Source: Westerdykella aurantiaca (taxonomy: Eukaryota; Ascomycota; Dothideomycetes; Pleosporales; Sporormiaceae). Taken from it: a DNA stretch of 64,000 nucleotides. Shown in pieces: positions 21,330-31,501 of this stretch. The notes below the pieces were generated by a model. The model made no database searches. It was not told the origin of the DNA and worked only from the letters and a program-made list of their open reading frames with translations. The stretch spans positions 2,790,001-2,854,000 of the forward strand of contig JASJFJ010000003.1 of assembly GCA_030412805.1 (NCBI GenBank), written 5' to 3'. Positions within the stretch are counted from its first letter, which is position 1. Every line of letters begins with the position of its first letter. Both the position numbers and the translations under genes were made by a program.

Positions 21330-23580
21330 TGTGTATATATAGTTGGACATTGTAAGATGAGACTGGGCATCGCAGGATTGATGGGAGAAAGGAAAACGCC
21401 GAGATCTTTTTCTGAAGCGATGATAACCATCAGCATACGTTTAGTCACTCCAAAATTTCCACATTATAGTCCTCATGTTCTTCAAAATTCCAAATGGCAA
21501 AGTACAACGCTGACGTGCCCCCTCTAATGCTCCAGAGACCACTATATAAACCCATATCTTACCCGTTAGTCTCTCTCACTCCTCCCTACACGCCACAATA
21601 TCTATCCGTTGGATGAAAAGAAAATGGACGACACATCGATGCTCGATATGTGTTGCGCAGAATCTGAGCATGCAGCACGGAGGCAAGGGAATCTTCCTGC
21701 ATTTCTTCTATTGACGATGAAGACCATCATCACAGACCGTAAGAATTCCTTTCTTACAGGGATCGAAAACGCCCATGTTCTGGCGAGCAATCTGAAGAGT
21801 TCCGAAGGTATGCACGACCGCTAAATTAGGTATATAAACCTCCGTCCTCCTCCCTGCTCTCCCTCCTGACTCCTCCTTTACGGACATCGCACCCCACACC
21901 AAAATCATGGTACGCAGGGCCTAACTAAGTTGTTGTTGTCAAGGGTAGAGCATTGAGAGGAGGTTGAAAAGGTTTTAGGCGGTATTAGTGATGACAATCA
22001 TCACCATCCATCCAGATCTAGTAAATGTTATATGCCTAAGAGTAAATGTTCTCAAAAGCCCTAGCTTATATTAATGAGCGGGTTTATTTGGATTACCTTT
22101 ATCAGTCCGGTTCCTTCCTAGGAACTCTCCCTTCTTCTTCCTCACACTTTACCGCAATCCCTTTATTGTCAAAAAGGTGACCGAAGACCAGATCATGTTG
22201 TTGAACAATCTGAGCGTGAGGGGCAAGACGAGGTGGATCCTGCGGCAGCGATGACGGTCGTCATCAGCACCTGCCCAACATTCCTATTTTGCGGGGAGGG
22301 CACTCTGTATCCTCAAATCCTCCAAAACGTAGTAACATTCAATATATGTGGACTTCATATTTCCCTGCTATTTTGAACCTTGGTTCTTCGGTATCTCGAC
22401 TTGTGTATGATATGGAGGCTCTGTTTCTGCGCCAATTCTCCCTCCTTTCCTACGCTTCCCAAAACTCGCTCACTCCACTCTGGCCACAACGCGATTATCC
22501 TCCTCACCATGAGTCTGCCTTGAGAAGAGGAAAGTTCACTAGGCGCACTTCTAGTTTGTAACGGATCAAGCCCGAAAGAAGTAGTGTTGGATTTGAGGTT
22601 TCAATCCGGCGTGAGGAGTCTAACAGTGAAGACGATGACCCCTACTACCATCAAATATCGAACTTTTGAAACCATGACACGTTTGAGACGAAAATGCTAT
22701 AAAGTAAAAAGCCCAAATAATCCTACAAAAAGTCATGAGGCGCGGGTGCCCTAGGGTGCGGCGCATTTCTATATAAGCACCCCCAATTCCTCTCCTTCTT
22801 CCTTCTCTTTCGTTACGAATTGCAAGAATCGTTTATTGATTTCAACTCATAAAAAAGCACAACCCACTGTAGCTATGAAGGCTCTCAGCGTGAAGCATAA
22901 TAGAGCGCCAATTTAAAGGGCACATTATCGTTTCTACGAGTCACGATGGTGGTCATCAGCATTCGAAAGTCAAAACCATAATGTCATGTTCATGTTCATG
23001 TCCTGCAAACAAACCTTGAACGCCGGGTTACCGTGCACGTTCCGCCTACTAACTTGTATATAAACCTTCTTTTACGACCTCCTATCGCTCTTTCTACCTT
23101 ACACTGCACAGAACTTTTCTGTTCGCTCAATTAACCACCAAAAAATATCAGGCAATGTCTCGATGTGGCGGAAGTAAGCACGAAAACTTGTAGGAGTCAA
23201 TGCGAAAATACCGTTTTCATGATGGTCATCATCAGCAGTTGTTCCAATTCTAGCATCCCCACCAAATGAGCAAATTGGCAGTCGTGATTTGCTCTAGCAC
23301 TGAATTTCAATGTGCCGCCACCTGACCAGTATACGTTGCTACCTTTACCGCTTCTCCCATCTCCTTCCTTCTATATCACAAAAGTGGGTTGGTGCTTTGA
23401 GAGCCTCTAAATCATGCCATGGTGCAGATTCGAAAAAACCTGCGTCTCCGAACATGGAGGCAGTGAGTGCATTTTCACGGGTGTTCGTGGCCTTGCAGTG
23501 ATTATTATAATGATGATGTCAGTTACCAACATTCCTCGAAGTTTTGGCACAGATTCTCACGGTCTGAACACATGACTATC
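21330..23580 (+). repeat. tandem array of about eight diverged units, 260-380 bp each, with a short Asp/His-rich coding motif
   Basis: A motif with related codons recurs on the plus strand at 21416 (SDDNHQH), 21713 (DDEDHHH), 21987 (SDDNHHH), 22247 (SDDGRHQH), 22625 (SEDDDPYYHQ), 22939 (SHDGGHQH), 23218 (HDGHHQQ) and 23509 (NDDVSYQH). Spacings are 297, 274, 260, 378, 314, 279 and 291 bp. A TATA-like element lies 156-180 bp before the motif in six units: 21543, 21831, 22067 (TATATTAA), 22770, 23057 and 23330 (TATACG). A C/T-rich leader and an ATG come between. Two units have good donors after the ATG stretch (GTAAGC at 23174, GTGAGT at 23463). No unit keeps a long frame. I read this as repeated duplication of a tiny gene, now mostly decayed; the family is unknown to me. 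Confidence 0.55.
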
Positions 23581-23873
23581 TGACTCAGTTTCGCCTTCTT
23601 CCTCTTCTTTTCACTGGTGATTTTTGCGGCCTCGGTAATCACACAAAGGGTACCTGCTTCCCGGCCTTTATGGGCCGGATTCAATCACCTCCCAAGAGCG
23701 AAATCCAGGGCTTCTTTCAGTTCGTAACTATTTATCATTGCTATTACCATTATGTCGTTATTAGGTGGCTGTCATTCCCCACCTCTACTAAAGGAGCGTC
23801 TAGTCGTTAAGTAAAAAGGAAACGTGTCATGCAATCCAACTTTCCGCTTTTCCACGGCCGCATGTGGCGCCAT

Positions 23874-24585
23874 CTAGAACCTCATCTTTGCGCTATAGGT
23901 CGGAGGAGTAAGGGGAACCTTCTTCACATCCACCTTGACACACGTCGGATTCTGTGGTGCCCCTGGTCCAACCACCCAGGTTAGTGTAACATACCTGCAA
24001 GGAAGGATTAGCAACGCGCCTTACGTTCTCCCTTCAACAACACCAGACATACCTGTAACCAGCATAGTTGGTCGAACAAGCGTACCACCTATAGAACGAC
24101 TTGGTGTCGTACACGGGCGGATCCTGAGTATCATCAACGAACCCCAGGATATTCAACTTTCCCTCCGAATCGAAATTGACGTCGACGGCGATGCTATCGC
24201 CAGGGTAAAACAAGGGCATGGCAACATTGCTCGTTGGGGAAAATTGCAGTCCCAGTGGCTGAGAGAGGTTGAAATTGCCGCCTTGAAGGAGATATGTTAT
24301 CCAGCCGACGGGACCGGGTGTGGCGTTCTGTGACACGGGTTGCCAGTCGGAGCTGTTGAAGCGGAACTCGGACCCAGGAAGATCGTTGGGTTTGGAGGGC
24401 GAGGGAACGCCCGCGAGACAGAGAGATTCAATTGCGGCACCAGTGTGGCAGGCCGCAAGGAATTGGCCGTCGATGGTTTTGTTGTCTGAGCTTAGGACCA
24501 GGTGGAAGGGCTCGGATTGGTTGGTGTATTGCGCGAGGGCGGCTGCAGAGAGTGCTGCCAGTACGGTGGGTAGAGAGAACTTCAT
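23874..24585 (-). CDS. small secreted protein, DUF7907/IgE-binding-like
   Basis: Exons 24053-24585 and 23874-23994 give 217 residues. A clear signal peptide (MKFSLPTVLAALSAAALA) leads to a mature part with FHLVLSSDNKTIDGQFLAACHTGAAIESLCLAG, several N-glycosylation sequons and Trp/Tyr-rich C-terminal strands (FYRWYACSTNYAGYRY). Such proteins are widespread in Pezizomycotina cell walls and secretomes; some Aspergillus members are annotated as IgE-binding. No biochemical role is established. The 58-bp intron (23995-24052) preserves the frame across AG|G. Confidence 0.75.
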
Positions 24586-25252
24586 GGAGAAGGCTAGTAA
24601 TCGGTAGTGATTGAGAGCGAGTGTAATTATCAATGATGTTGACGAAGTGAGAGCGTCCAGGCAAAGTTGGAATGTGCTTTCGTTGCTACCCGATGGTACG
24701 ATACTCTTCACAGCGACTGAGCGGCGGCGGTTTTTATATCCATTAGTTCGCTCCCTCTGATAATCTTCAAGGGAGGAAAAATTGTGTATAGGGTGATAGG
24801 GTGCTAGCGTCGTAACCGTTGATACTTCGGATCTTCCGGCGGATGACGTCTATGTGCGACTGCAGTGCAACCCCTCACTGAGCAGGGCAAAAGCTTTACC
24901 ATATTCGATACTATCAACATCGATTCTGGTAATGGATTGCTTTCGTGATTATCCTTCAATGCCGTTCCATCCATCGGTTGCATCGGATTAGCCAAAAAGA
25001 GATGTGCATAATCCCTACACCCCGTCATTACCCCGCGTGACCGTTGAGATACGAACGTCCAATATTGGAATACATATATGCAGGTGATGACGAAGCTTCT
25101 CTAACGAGACTCACACTCCATCGTACATATTTCCAATACTTCGCAGTGGCGAGCTTCTCTCTGATTCCGACAGTACTCACCGACAGTTCGGAATATCGAA
25201 GTCTTTGCGAGTCCAGGTACCCAGGTACCCTGCGAACCTAATATCCCCCTCT
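24586..25252. other. intergenic
   Basis: Promoter region of the secreted-protein gene and 3' flank of the membrane-protein gene. Nothing else is recognised. Confidence 0.55.
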
Positions 25253-26472
25253 TCATCGACGACGCAACACGCCACCGTCACCTGTGCTTACAGTGGTAGT
25301 CGCTGCACCGCTCCAACCATCGTCCTGCTCCTTCCCATACTCCTCCACATCTTCTATGCCCTGCCTCTGAACCCTCCACCAGAGGAACCATGTGACCCAG
25401 CAGAAAACAACGTCAAACCCAACGCTGCTCACTGCTGGGTGCTCCAAGATCGCATTGATAATGCCCACAATTCCTGCGTAGCTGTAGGCCAGGCTGGTAA
25501 CGTGCCAGTAAACAAAAGCTCCTCCGAAGACGGTTGCGCCCCAGAGGTACTTGTACGCCCGCTCCATGAAATCCACATTGTCGTCAGGGAAATAATTCGC
25601 AGGTACAAGTGCGCGAGCAAAAGGTAGCACCAGCAAGGCTAGATGTGGAAGCAAAAGCACAGGCAAGAAGCTCTTGCTATGCCAGTAGTCATCGTCTGCC
25701 AGGAGGTAGGCTGGATAGACCGTTGCGACGATGGCTGCAAAATTGACGACCCACGGTCCAAGCCATTTCATCCTGTTGGAAGAGGGTACTGATGGTCGGG
25801 GTAGTGCCGGTGGGCTTAGAAGCAGGGCGATGAGAAACAGGTTGGTCGCAAAGCTGATGGCTACGATTTGGCCAATCAACATGAAGACCCAGGTATGTCT
25901 AATGCCTCGCCGAACACCTATTGAAATGTCTTAGTAATGAGGATGAATTCGATGACAGGCTCTTTACCGTTCTGCTCCAAGGCCAAACCCAACGCACAAG
26001 CAAAGAAGAAGATCTGATGCGTCCACCAATATCGCGCATTGCCAACAATGGCAATCTCCCATGCTTCTTTAAACAATGAAGTTTCCCGTAGCCAAAGCCC
26101 CCAGTGGTTCTGGTCATCGGAGAGCTCATAGTATGACCGCCACATTAGCCAAACTTGGTACGACACCTGGAAGTACCGGATCATGTAGTACCAAGTGGTA
26201 AGCAAGCTACCCGCCGCCAGACTAACAAAGAGGACCACATGTCTCCTGGGAGGCGGTCGTGCAGTCGTTGACTTTGAGAGTACAACGTAGTTCTTTAGTA
26301 GTTTCTGCACAACATATGCGGTAAGGAGCACACAAGTGGCCAGATATCCAAAGAATATGAGATAGGCGCGTGCATTCGAATCAGCACCCGCTGGTACAGG
26401 TCTCTTGTTCATGAAGGACCGCGGGATGTGATCGTTGGGATAGCCGGGCGGAAAGACTCCTGGAGGAGGCAT
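25253..26472 (-). CDS. multispanning membrane protein, uncharacterised fungal family
   Basis: Exons 25968-26472 and 25253-25917, joined across a 50-bp intron, give 389 residues. At least seven to eight hydrophobic segments are visible, among them YLIFFGYLATCVLLTAYVV, IFFFACALGLAL, MLIGQIVAISFATNLFLIAL, FLPVLLLPHLALLVLPFA and GFDVVFCWVTWFLWWRV. The first soluble part is Pro-rich. I do not recognise a transporter signature. The frame is open upstream to about 26505 without an ATG, preceded by a TAG that could be an acceptor, so a short 5' exon is possible; 26472 is the first in-frame ATG. Confidence 0.72.
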
Positions 26473-27044
26473 CAGGCTGATGGAATCGGGTTGAGGACTC
26501 GGCAAACCTACCGTTGAGGCTTAAAAGCACGCGGAATGTGGACGACGAAACGTGTTCACTGCGGGCAAACGGGTCAATCCAAGTCCGTTGTGAGGTTTAA
26601 AACAGTCAATTCACTTTATTTTGATTAAGGTCCGAGCGTCCACATGGGAAAGTCACGTGGTAGAAATTGATCTCCGCCCTTTGCCATAAGCGGCTAGCCT
26701 TTGCCGGTCTTAAGCTTGCTTTCCCGCTTTCCTTGAACCTTGGAACCTCGTCCTGATGTCTTCTCGAGTTTTGCTATAGCAGTTGGTCCTCTCTAGAGCA
26801 TCATCCCAATTAACCTCCCGCATCGACTTGAAAACAGCTAGTTTGTATTATCATCAGCTGCTTTGTTGAGGTGCGAGAAAGTTCCCTATGTTCCCTGGTA
26901 ACGCGGCACTATGATGTCAGTGATCACGGACCACCTCTAACTAAAATGCCCCAATACAGATTGCCTCTTTCAAATTTCGGAACACTTGGGCCTGCTCAGG
27001 CGAAAAGCAGTTAATCAACGGAACACTTTCAACAGTCCTTCGTT
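26473..27044. promoter_or_regulatory. shared divergent promoter region with CACGTG
   Basis: 572 bp separate two divergent genes. A palindromic CACGTG E-box core lies at 26654-26659. No gene is seen. Binding by a bHLH factor is inference only. Confidence 0.4.
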
Positions 27045-28796
27045 ATGGCCGATACACCAAGATCTGGAGGAGCCGTGGCCCAAGCAGCCGCCCAGGACAT
27101 AGACCATGCTAAGATCCTCTCTCAGCACCTGGTACCTGGCTACTCAGCTGAATTCGATCCAACGCTTCCCAGCTCTGGCAACGATAGCGGGTCTTCCAAT
27201 GCAGCCGAGGGCTCCAATACAGAATCCTCGCTTCGTCTTCAAGGGGGCGATATCCACCGGGACCTGTATAGAATCGAGCAACGGTCAAAGCTAGCTAAAC
27301 TTCACCAGCGGGCGGCCACATTCTCCCATCTTCCAGAGTTCACGGAACCGGAACACGAAGAGATACCCATATCGGAACAGCTTCTACCAGGCGGTTTCAG
27401 GAGGCAGTTCTTGGACAGGCAAAGGGGACGGTTGAGCCGCTTTACGTCACCCGTTACTGACAACTTCATTTCGTTCCTAGCTCTTTACGGCAACTTTGCA
27501 GGAGAAGATCTCGAGGAGTCAGAAGAAGACGAGGAAACAGAAGAGGTTCCAGAACGCCGGCCCCTTCTTGGAGTGCGACGAACTACTAGACGGCTGAGAG
27601 AAAGAGCAAAGGGTGATGCGGGGAATGTGAAGTCGTTCTTCACGCTGCTAAAGGCCTTCATTGGCACTGGCATCATGTTCCTCCCTAAAGCCTTCAAGAA
27701 TGGCGGCATACTATTCTCTTCTATCACCCTCCTCACCGTTTCTATAGTTACGTCGCTATGTTTCCATCTTCTGCTCGAGTGCAGAAGAAGGTATGGTGGC
27801 GGTTATGGCGACATTGGTGCAGCCATTGGCGGCCGGCGACTGCGATCAATGATCCTGGGCTCCATCGTCATTTCGCAGATTGGATTCGTTTGCGCGGGCC
27901 TGATCTTTACAGCTGACAACCTTCACTCTTTCTTCAACGCCGTTACGAAGGGTTCGACCACGCCGATGTCTGTCAACCTGCTTATAACCATTCAACTCCT
28001 CGCCTTGATTCCGCTCTCATTCATTCGCAACATGTCCAAACTTGGGCCTGTTGCACTTCTTGCCGACGTCTTCATTCTTATTGGCCTGACCTACATTTAC
28101 TCGTATGATATATCTAAGATTGCCGAGATGGGGGGTCTTCATCCCTCCATCAGACTATTCAATCCCAGGGACTGGACTCTCACAATCGGCTCGTCCATCT
28201 TCACCTTCGAAGGCATTGGCTTGATCTTGCCGATTCAATCTAGCATGAAGGAGCCAGAAAACTTCAATAAGCTCCTCTACATTGTCATGGCGCTGAATAC
28301 GATCATCTTCGGGTCCGTTGGCGTCCTCTGCTATGGCACCTTTGGCGACCACGTCAGTGTCGAAGTCATCAACAACTTTCCCCAATCTAGCAAACTCGTC
28401 AACGCGGTGCAGTTCCTGTACGCCATGGCCGTCATGGTCGGAGAGCCAGTTCAGCTCTTTCCCGCTATTCGCATCATTGAGGGAAAAATCTTCGGCCATC
28501 GCTCCGGGAAACGCGATCCAACTACGAAATGGAAGAAGAACATCTTCCGGATCTCCCTCGTTCTCCTTTGTGGCATTATCTCCGCAGTAGGCGCGACCAA
28601 CCTCGACAAGTTTGTCGCCCTCATCGGCAGTTTTGCCTGCGTACCTCTCGTGTACATTTACCCTGCATACCTCCACTACAAAGGCGTGGCAAGTAAACCA
28701 TATCAGAAGGCTCTCGATGTTTCCATGATCGTGGTCGGAATCGTTGCAATGGTCTATACCACAGCTATCACAATCGTGCGGTGGGCGGAAACGTGA
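27045..28796 (+). CDS. vacuolar amino-acid transporter, Avt3/Avt4-like (SLC36 type)
   Basis: An intronless frame of 583 residues. The first 190 residues are hydrophilic and acidic (SEEDEETEEVPE). The transporter fold begins at FFTLLKAFIGTGIMFLPKAF, the hallmark of the AAAP superfamily, followed by about eleven membrane segments, for example ILFSSITLLTVSIVTSL, VISQIGFVCAGLIFTADN, LITIQLLALIPLSFIRNM and FEGIGLILPIQSSM. In yeast, Avt3 and Avt4 export neutral amino acids from the vacuole in response to starvation. The long N-terminal domain is characteristic of fungal members, where it is regulatory. Whether it is the Avt3 or Avt4 orthologue cannot be settled here. Confidence 0.9.
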   Translation: MADTPRSGGAVAQAAAQDIDHAKILSQHLVPGYSAEFDPTLPSSGNDSGSSNAAEGSNTESSLRLQGGDIHRDLYRIEQRSKLAKLHQRAATFSHLPEFTEPEHEEIPISEQLLPGGFRRQFLDRQRGRLSRFTSPVTDNFISFLALYGNFAGEDLEESEEDEETEEVPERRPLLGVRRTTRRLRERAKGDAGNVKSFFTLLKAFIGTGIMFLPKAFKNGGILFSSITLLTVSIVTSLCFHLLLECRRRYGGGYGDIGAAIGGRRLRSMILGSIVISQIGFVCAGLIFTADNLHSFFNAVTKGSTTPMSVNLLITIQLLALIPLSFIRNMSKLGPVALLADVFILIGLTYIYSYDISKIAEMGGLHPSIRLFNPRDWTLTIGSSIFTFEGIGLILPIQSSMKEPENFNKLLYIVMALNTIIFGSVGVLCYGTFGDHVSVEVINNFPQSSKLVNAVQFLYAMAVMVGEPVQLFPAIRIIEGKIFGHRSGKRDPTTKWKKNIFRISLVLLCGIISAVGATNLDKFVALIGSFACVPLVYIYPAYLHYKGVASKPYQKALDVSMIVVGIVAMVYTTAITIVRWAET

Positions 28797-29704
28797 AGTA
28801 GGAACGTAGGTGCACTGGTCGTTTCCTGAAAGATGGAAGCGGAATTTGTAGGCAATGTTCGAAGGCAGAATGAATACTTTGATATGCAATACAAATATAC
28901 AATTCATACTGATTCATACTTCGTCTGTGAGAAAGCACGCGATACAGTGAAGCTACCGTCCCGCCGATCCATTAGTACCAAATTGAGAAGTCTACCTGAT
29001 TTAGTATCGGGGAAGCGTCATTGTTTCTACACAAAATATCCTTGCTTCCAACCTGGGAAAGCTGCTGTTTTTCGTTTTGTTTCTTTCGTAATGTGATATT
29101 CAACGGTATTTAGAATCTGTCCGGTCATTGAGAAACGCGGATACAGCTAAAATCCACAGAGCGATAAAATAAAGTACTTCCATTATTTTGTAGTCCCAGA
29201 GCAGTGGGCTCTCAGCGAGTGCCTATTCAGAGCCATGACATCCACTTCCAACAGGAAAACTCATATTTTCACAATGTAAACACGATCAGGACCATAACTG
29301 CAGAAATCCTCGACGCCACCGTTGTGCAGAAACAATGTTCAGTTATTTCACAATGGCAAAGCTCGGTATAGCGGCCGCCATTGCCTGAGCCTGTGCGAGC
29401 CCCGAAAAGTATCGGACTCCAGCTTTCACTAACCGTTCACCACCCATTCACCGAGTATACTCATGGCCCACACCCCGCGTTTTCATTGGCCTCGCCCGGC
29501 ATTGAGTCACTTCCGAAACGGCTGGAGAAATTCTTTTCCCTTGATCACGCGGGGGGTTCCATTGCGCCTCTGTTCACATATATCCCCCGACCTACTCGAT
29601 CCCCAACGGTTTGCCTCCACCAACCCACCCAACTCTTCGTTGGCCACAACTTCCAACCCGAGACCACATCTTACCCCTTCGAACGTTCCAAGTCCATCGT
29701 CAGA
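28797..29704. other. intergenic
   Basis: 3' region of the transporter gene and 5' region of the small cysteine-rich gene. No further feature is seen. Confidence 0.5.
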
Positions 29705-30019
29705 ATGAAGTTCTCTATCGTCACTCTTCTCGGCCTCGTCACTCTTCTCGGCCTCGTCACTCTCGCCATCGCCGCCCCTCAAGTCATCCATGAGGCCGCC
29801 GAGGTCTCCGCTGGACTCGTCGCCGATGGCATTGAGCCTCCCACCGACTTTGGTCCGGACGAGATCGATATCGCCCCGGCTTCTAATGCGACTGATCCCG
29901 ACGTCGTTGGAACTGGCTTCATCGGATATGGGCGGTACTGCAGGAAGGCCAAGTACTGCAACTCCCGTCGCTGTGGGTGGTGCGCCAACTCTGGTGGCTG
30001 GTTCAAGTGCTGCAAGTAG
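29705..30019 (+). CDS. small secreted cysteine-rich peptide precursor
   Basis: The product is 104 residues. A signal peptide (about 1-22) contains a perfect 18-bp tandem duplication giving LLGLVTLLGLVT. An acidic propeptide-like region follows (EPPTDFGPDEIDI), then a basic C-terminal domain with six cysteines spaced C-x5-C-x4-C-x2-C-x8-CC, ending in Lys (GYGRYCRKAKYC, CGWC, KCCK). Acidic pro-part plus basic cysteine-rich end is the architecture of defensin-like antimicrobial peptides and of some effectors. I do not recognise the spacing as a named class. Directly after the stop codon lies a good intron, so the 3' UTR is probably spliced. It stands at the edge of a transposon-rich block. Confidence 0.75.
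   Translation: MKFSIVTLLGLVTLLGLVTLAIAAPQVIHEAAEVSAGLVADGIEPPTDFGPDEIDIAPASNATDPDVVGTGFIGYGRYCRKAKYCNSRRCGWCANSGGWFKCCK
29722..29757 (+). repeat. 18-bp tandem duplication in signal peptide
   Basis: Two identical 18-bp copies (29722-29739 and 29740-29757) encode the doubled hydrophobic core of the signal peptide. The duplication is in frame and looks recent. Confidence 0.9.
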
Positions 30020-30073
30020 GTGAGTAACATTCTCCTCTGATTGTCTGTTGAATCGGCACTAACCATCCCGCAG
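30020..30073 (+). other. probable 3'-UTR intron
   Basis: GTGAGT follows the stop codon immediately; CACTAACC is a perfect branch site and GCAG the acceptor. The 54-bp length is typical here. Skipping it would not change the protein. Confidence 0.6.
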
Positions 30074-30792
30074 GCGCTTCTACCAACATGAACTCTCGTG
30101 GCCTGACAACGTTCGTCTCCACGGTCATGGCTTCTCTCTGGTCCCTTTCCGGGTGCTGGATCCCAACCCATTAAGACAACACTTGGTATTCTAGTAGACG
30201 GCACGGACTTTTAGACAAGGGATCGGAGATATTGGCGCTCTGCACTACTGGCCTGGCATGGAGGGTCGATGTGCGCTTGTTTGGAATTTCTGGCATTAGG
30301 GTTCATGCTGCATGGGTTCTACGGACTCCATATAAGTGGATGTCCTCTTTCTATCCAATAAATCAATCATACTCTCAGTATGCCCTAGTCAACAACTTTG
30401 TGTAAGTGCCGGTGATCTGATAAGCGAATATTTACATAGCTAGGTGATGCTCGATGTCCAGGAACTCTCATTCTACATGGTTCGCCCATCACCCATACAA
30501 GTTTTGCGCTCCGTGCTTCTGCCTTAGCGGACACGTCCTATCGCTAATCGCGAGGGGTTTGAAAAACCATTGTTCGTATTGCAGTTTTGACATTTCGGTG
30601 GCGTTATTCCCATTGGATAGCCAAATTTCGAGACAACGGTCTATCACTCTGCAGCTTCATCGCATCCGGCTAATGGTCAACCAATAACATCTAAGGACTT
30701 TCTGTCGCGAGGACTTCAGAAGTAGAGTATATTTGCTCGATCAGGGGATTTCCCGTCTGTTTCCAGACTTATTTCTACCTTTGCGTCTTATA
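30074..30792. other. intergenic
   Basis: 3' region of the cysteine-rich gene and 3' flank of the interrupted kinase-like gene. No gene is recognised. Confidence 0.5.
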
Positions 30793-31501
30793 TTATACGA
30801 AATCTGGCGTCCTATAGATTGACTGTGTTTTCTGTGCCCTCGTTCTCTCAGATAACAGTGGTGAAGGCAAGAACTCCTTCATTCGCACTATGTCTCTATC
30901 TGTGTTGAATTTTGCCCCTCTATCGTAAGCCCAAGTCGGAATATAATACGGTACCTCTTCGCCAACTGGACCACTGCAGCTGAGGTCAATGAGTACAATG
31001 CGTCCTTGGCCATCTTTCATAACATTGCTCTTGCTCACGTCCCCGTGCGAATAGCCAGCTTTGTGGAATTCGCCTACTGTCCTCTCGATCTCCTCCATTC
31101 GGTGGTGTATCTCATCGTGACCCAACTTATAGAGCTCCTCCATTCTGTAACCCCGTACGTTGCTGCCTTCGAAGATTGGCTCGTTGGAAATTGCTGGGAT
31201 AGGTAGTTTCAACTGTGTCAACCGCCTGAGCGTCTTATACTCGTGCTGTATAAGGTCTCTAGACTCAGGATCAGGATGCGCGAGCTTGGTAATCGGGTAA
31301 CGGTGTAAGTCAACTCGGCGAATGCAGGCGTGAGAACCGAAATCTAGGAGCGTAGAACTCCTACGCAGGAGGGCGATATCGGGGCTCTCTTCGCCACGAG
31401 AAACATCATAGGTAGATTGGAGGTGTGAGAAATCGATGAGGGAAGGATAATCAAGATGTCCAGACCACGCCAAGGAGTACAGAATATGATCGTGCTCTAT
31501 A
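30793..31501 (-). pseudogene. kinase-like gene interrupted by transposon 1
   Basis: The open frame gives about 235 residues of a small fungal protein-kinase-like/aminoglycoside-phosphotransferase fold: IEHDHILYSLAW in the N-lobe, a hinge with YRMEELYKLG, then HKAGYSHGDVSKSNVM (catalytic loop, Asp and Asn present) and RIVLIDLSCSG, where the metal-binding Asp is kept but the usual DFG or DFE is DLS. The frame enters the terminal repeat of transposon 1 at 31502, so the glycine-rich loop and start are missing. In the sequence beyond the transposon (33285 onward) a short in-frame extension is followed by a stop. It is a 5'-disrupted gene, possibly transcribed but unlikely to give a whole protein. 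Confidence 0.65.

Noticed and set aside
22560..22620. tRNA-like B-box (GGTTTCAATCC)
   Set aside because: It has one extra base relative to the consensus, and no A box or cloverleaf can be built upstream.
21400..23550. The RYGATGA strings in the tandem array as box C of a snoRNA cluster
   Set aside because: Several copies lack any box D at a sensible distance, box C itself is imperfect in most, and the same bases code for matching Asp/His-rich peptides in one strand. Gene-like units explain the data better, although small-RNA data could reopen this.
28155..28907. 250-codon minus-strand open frame
   Set aside because: It lies opposite the conserved membrane region of the Avt3-like transporter and shows no domain of its own.
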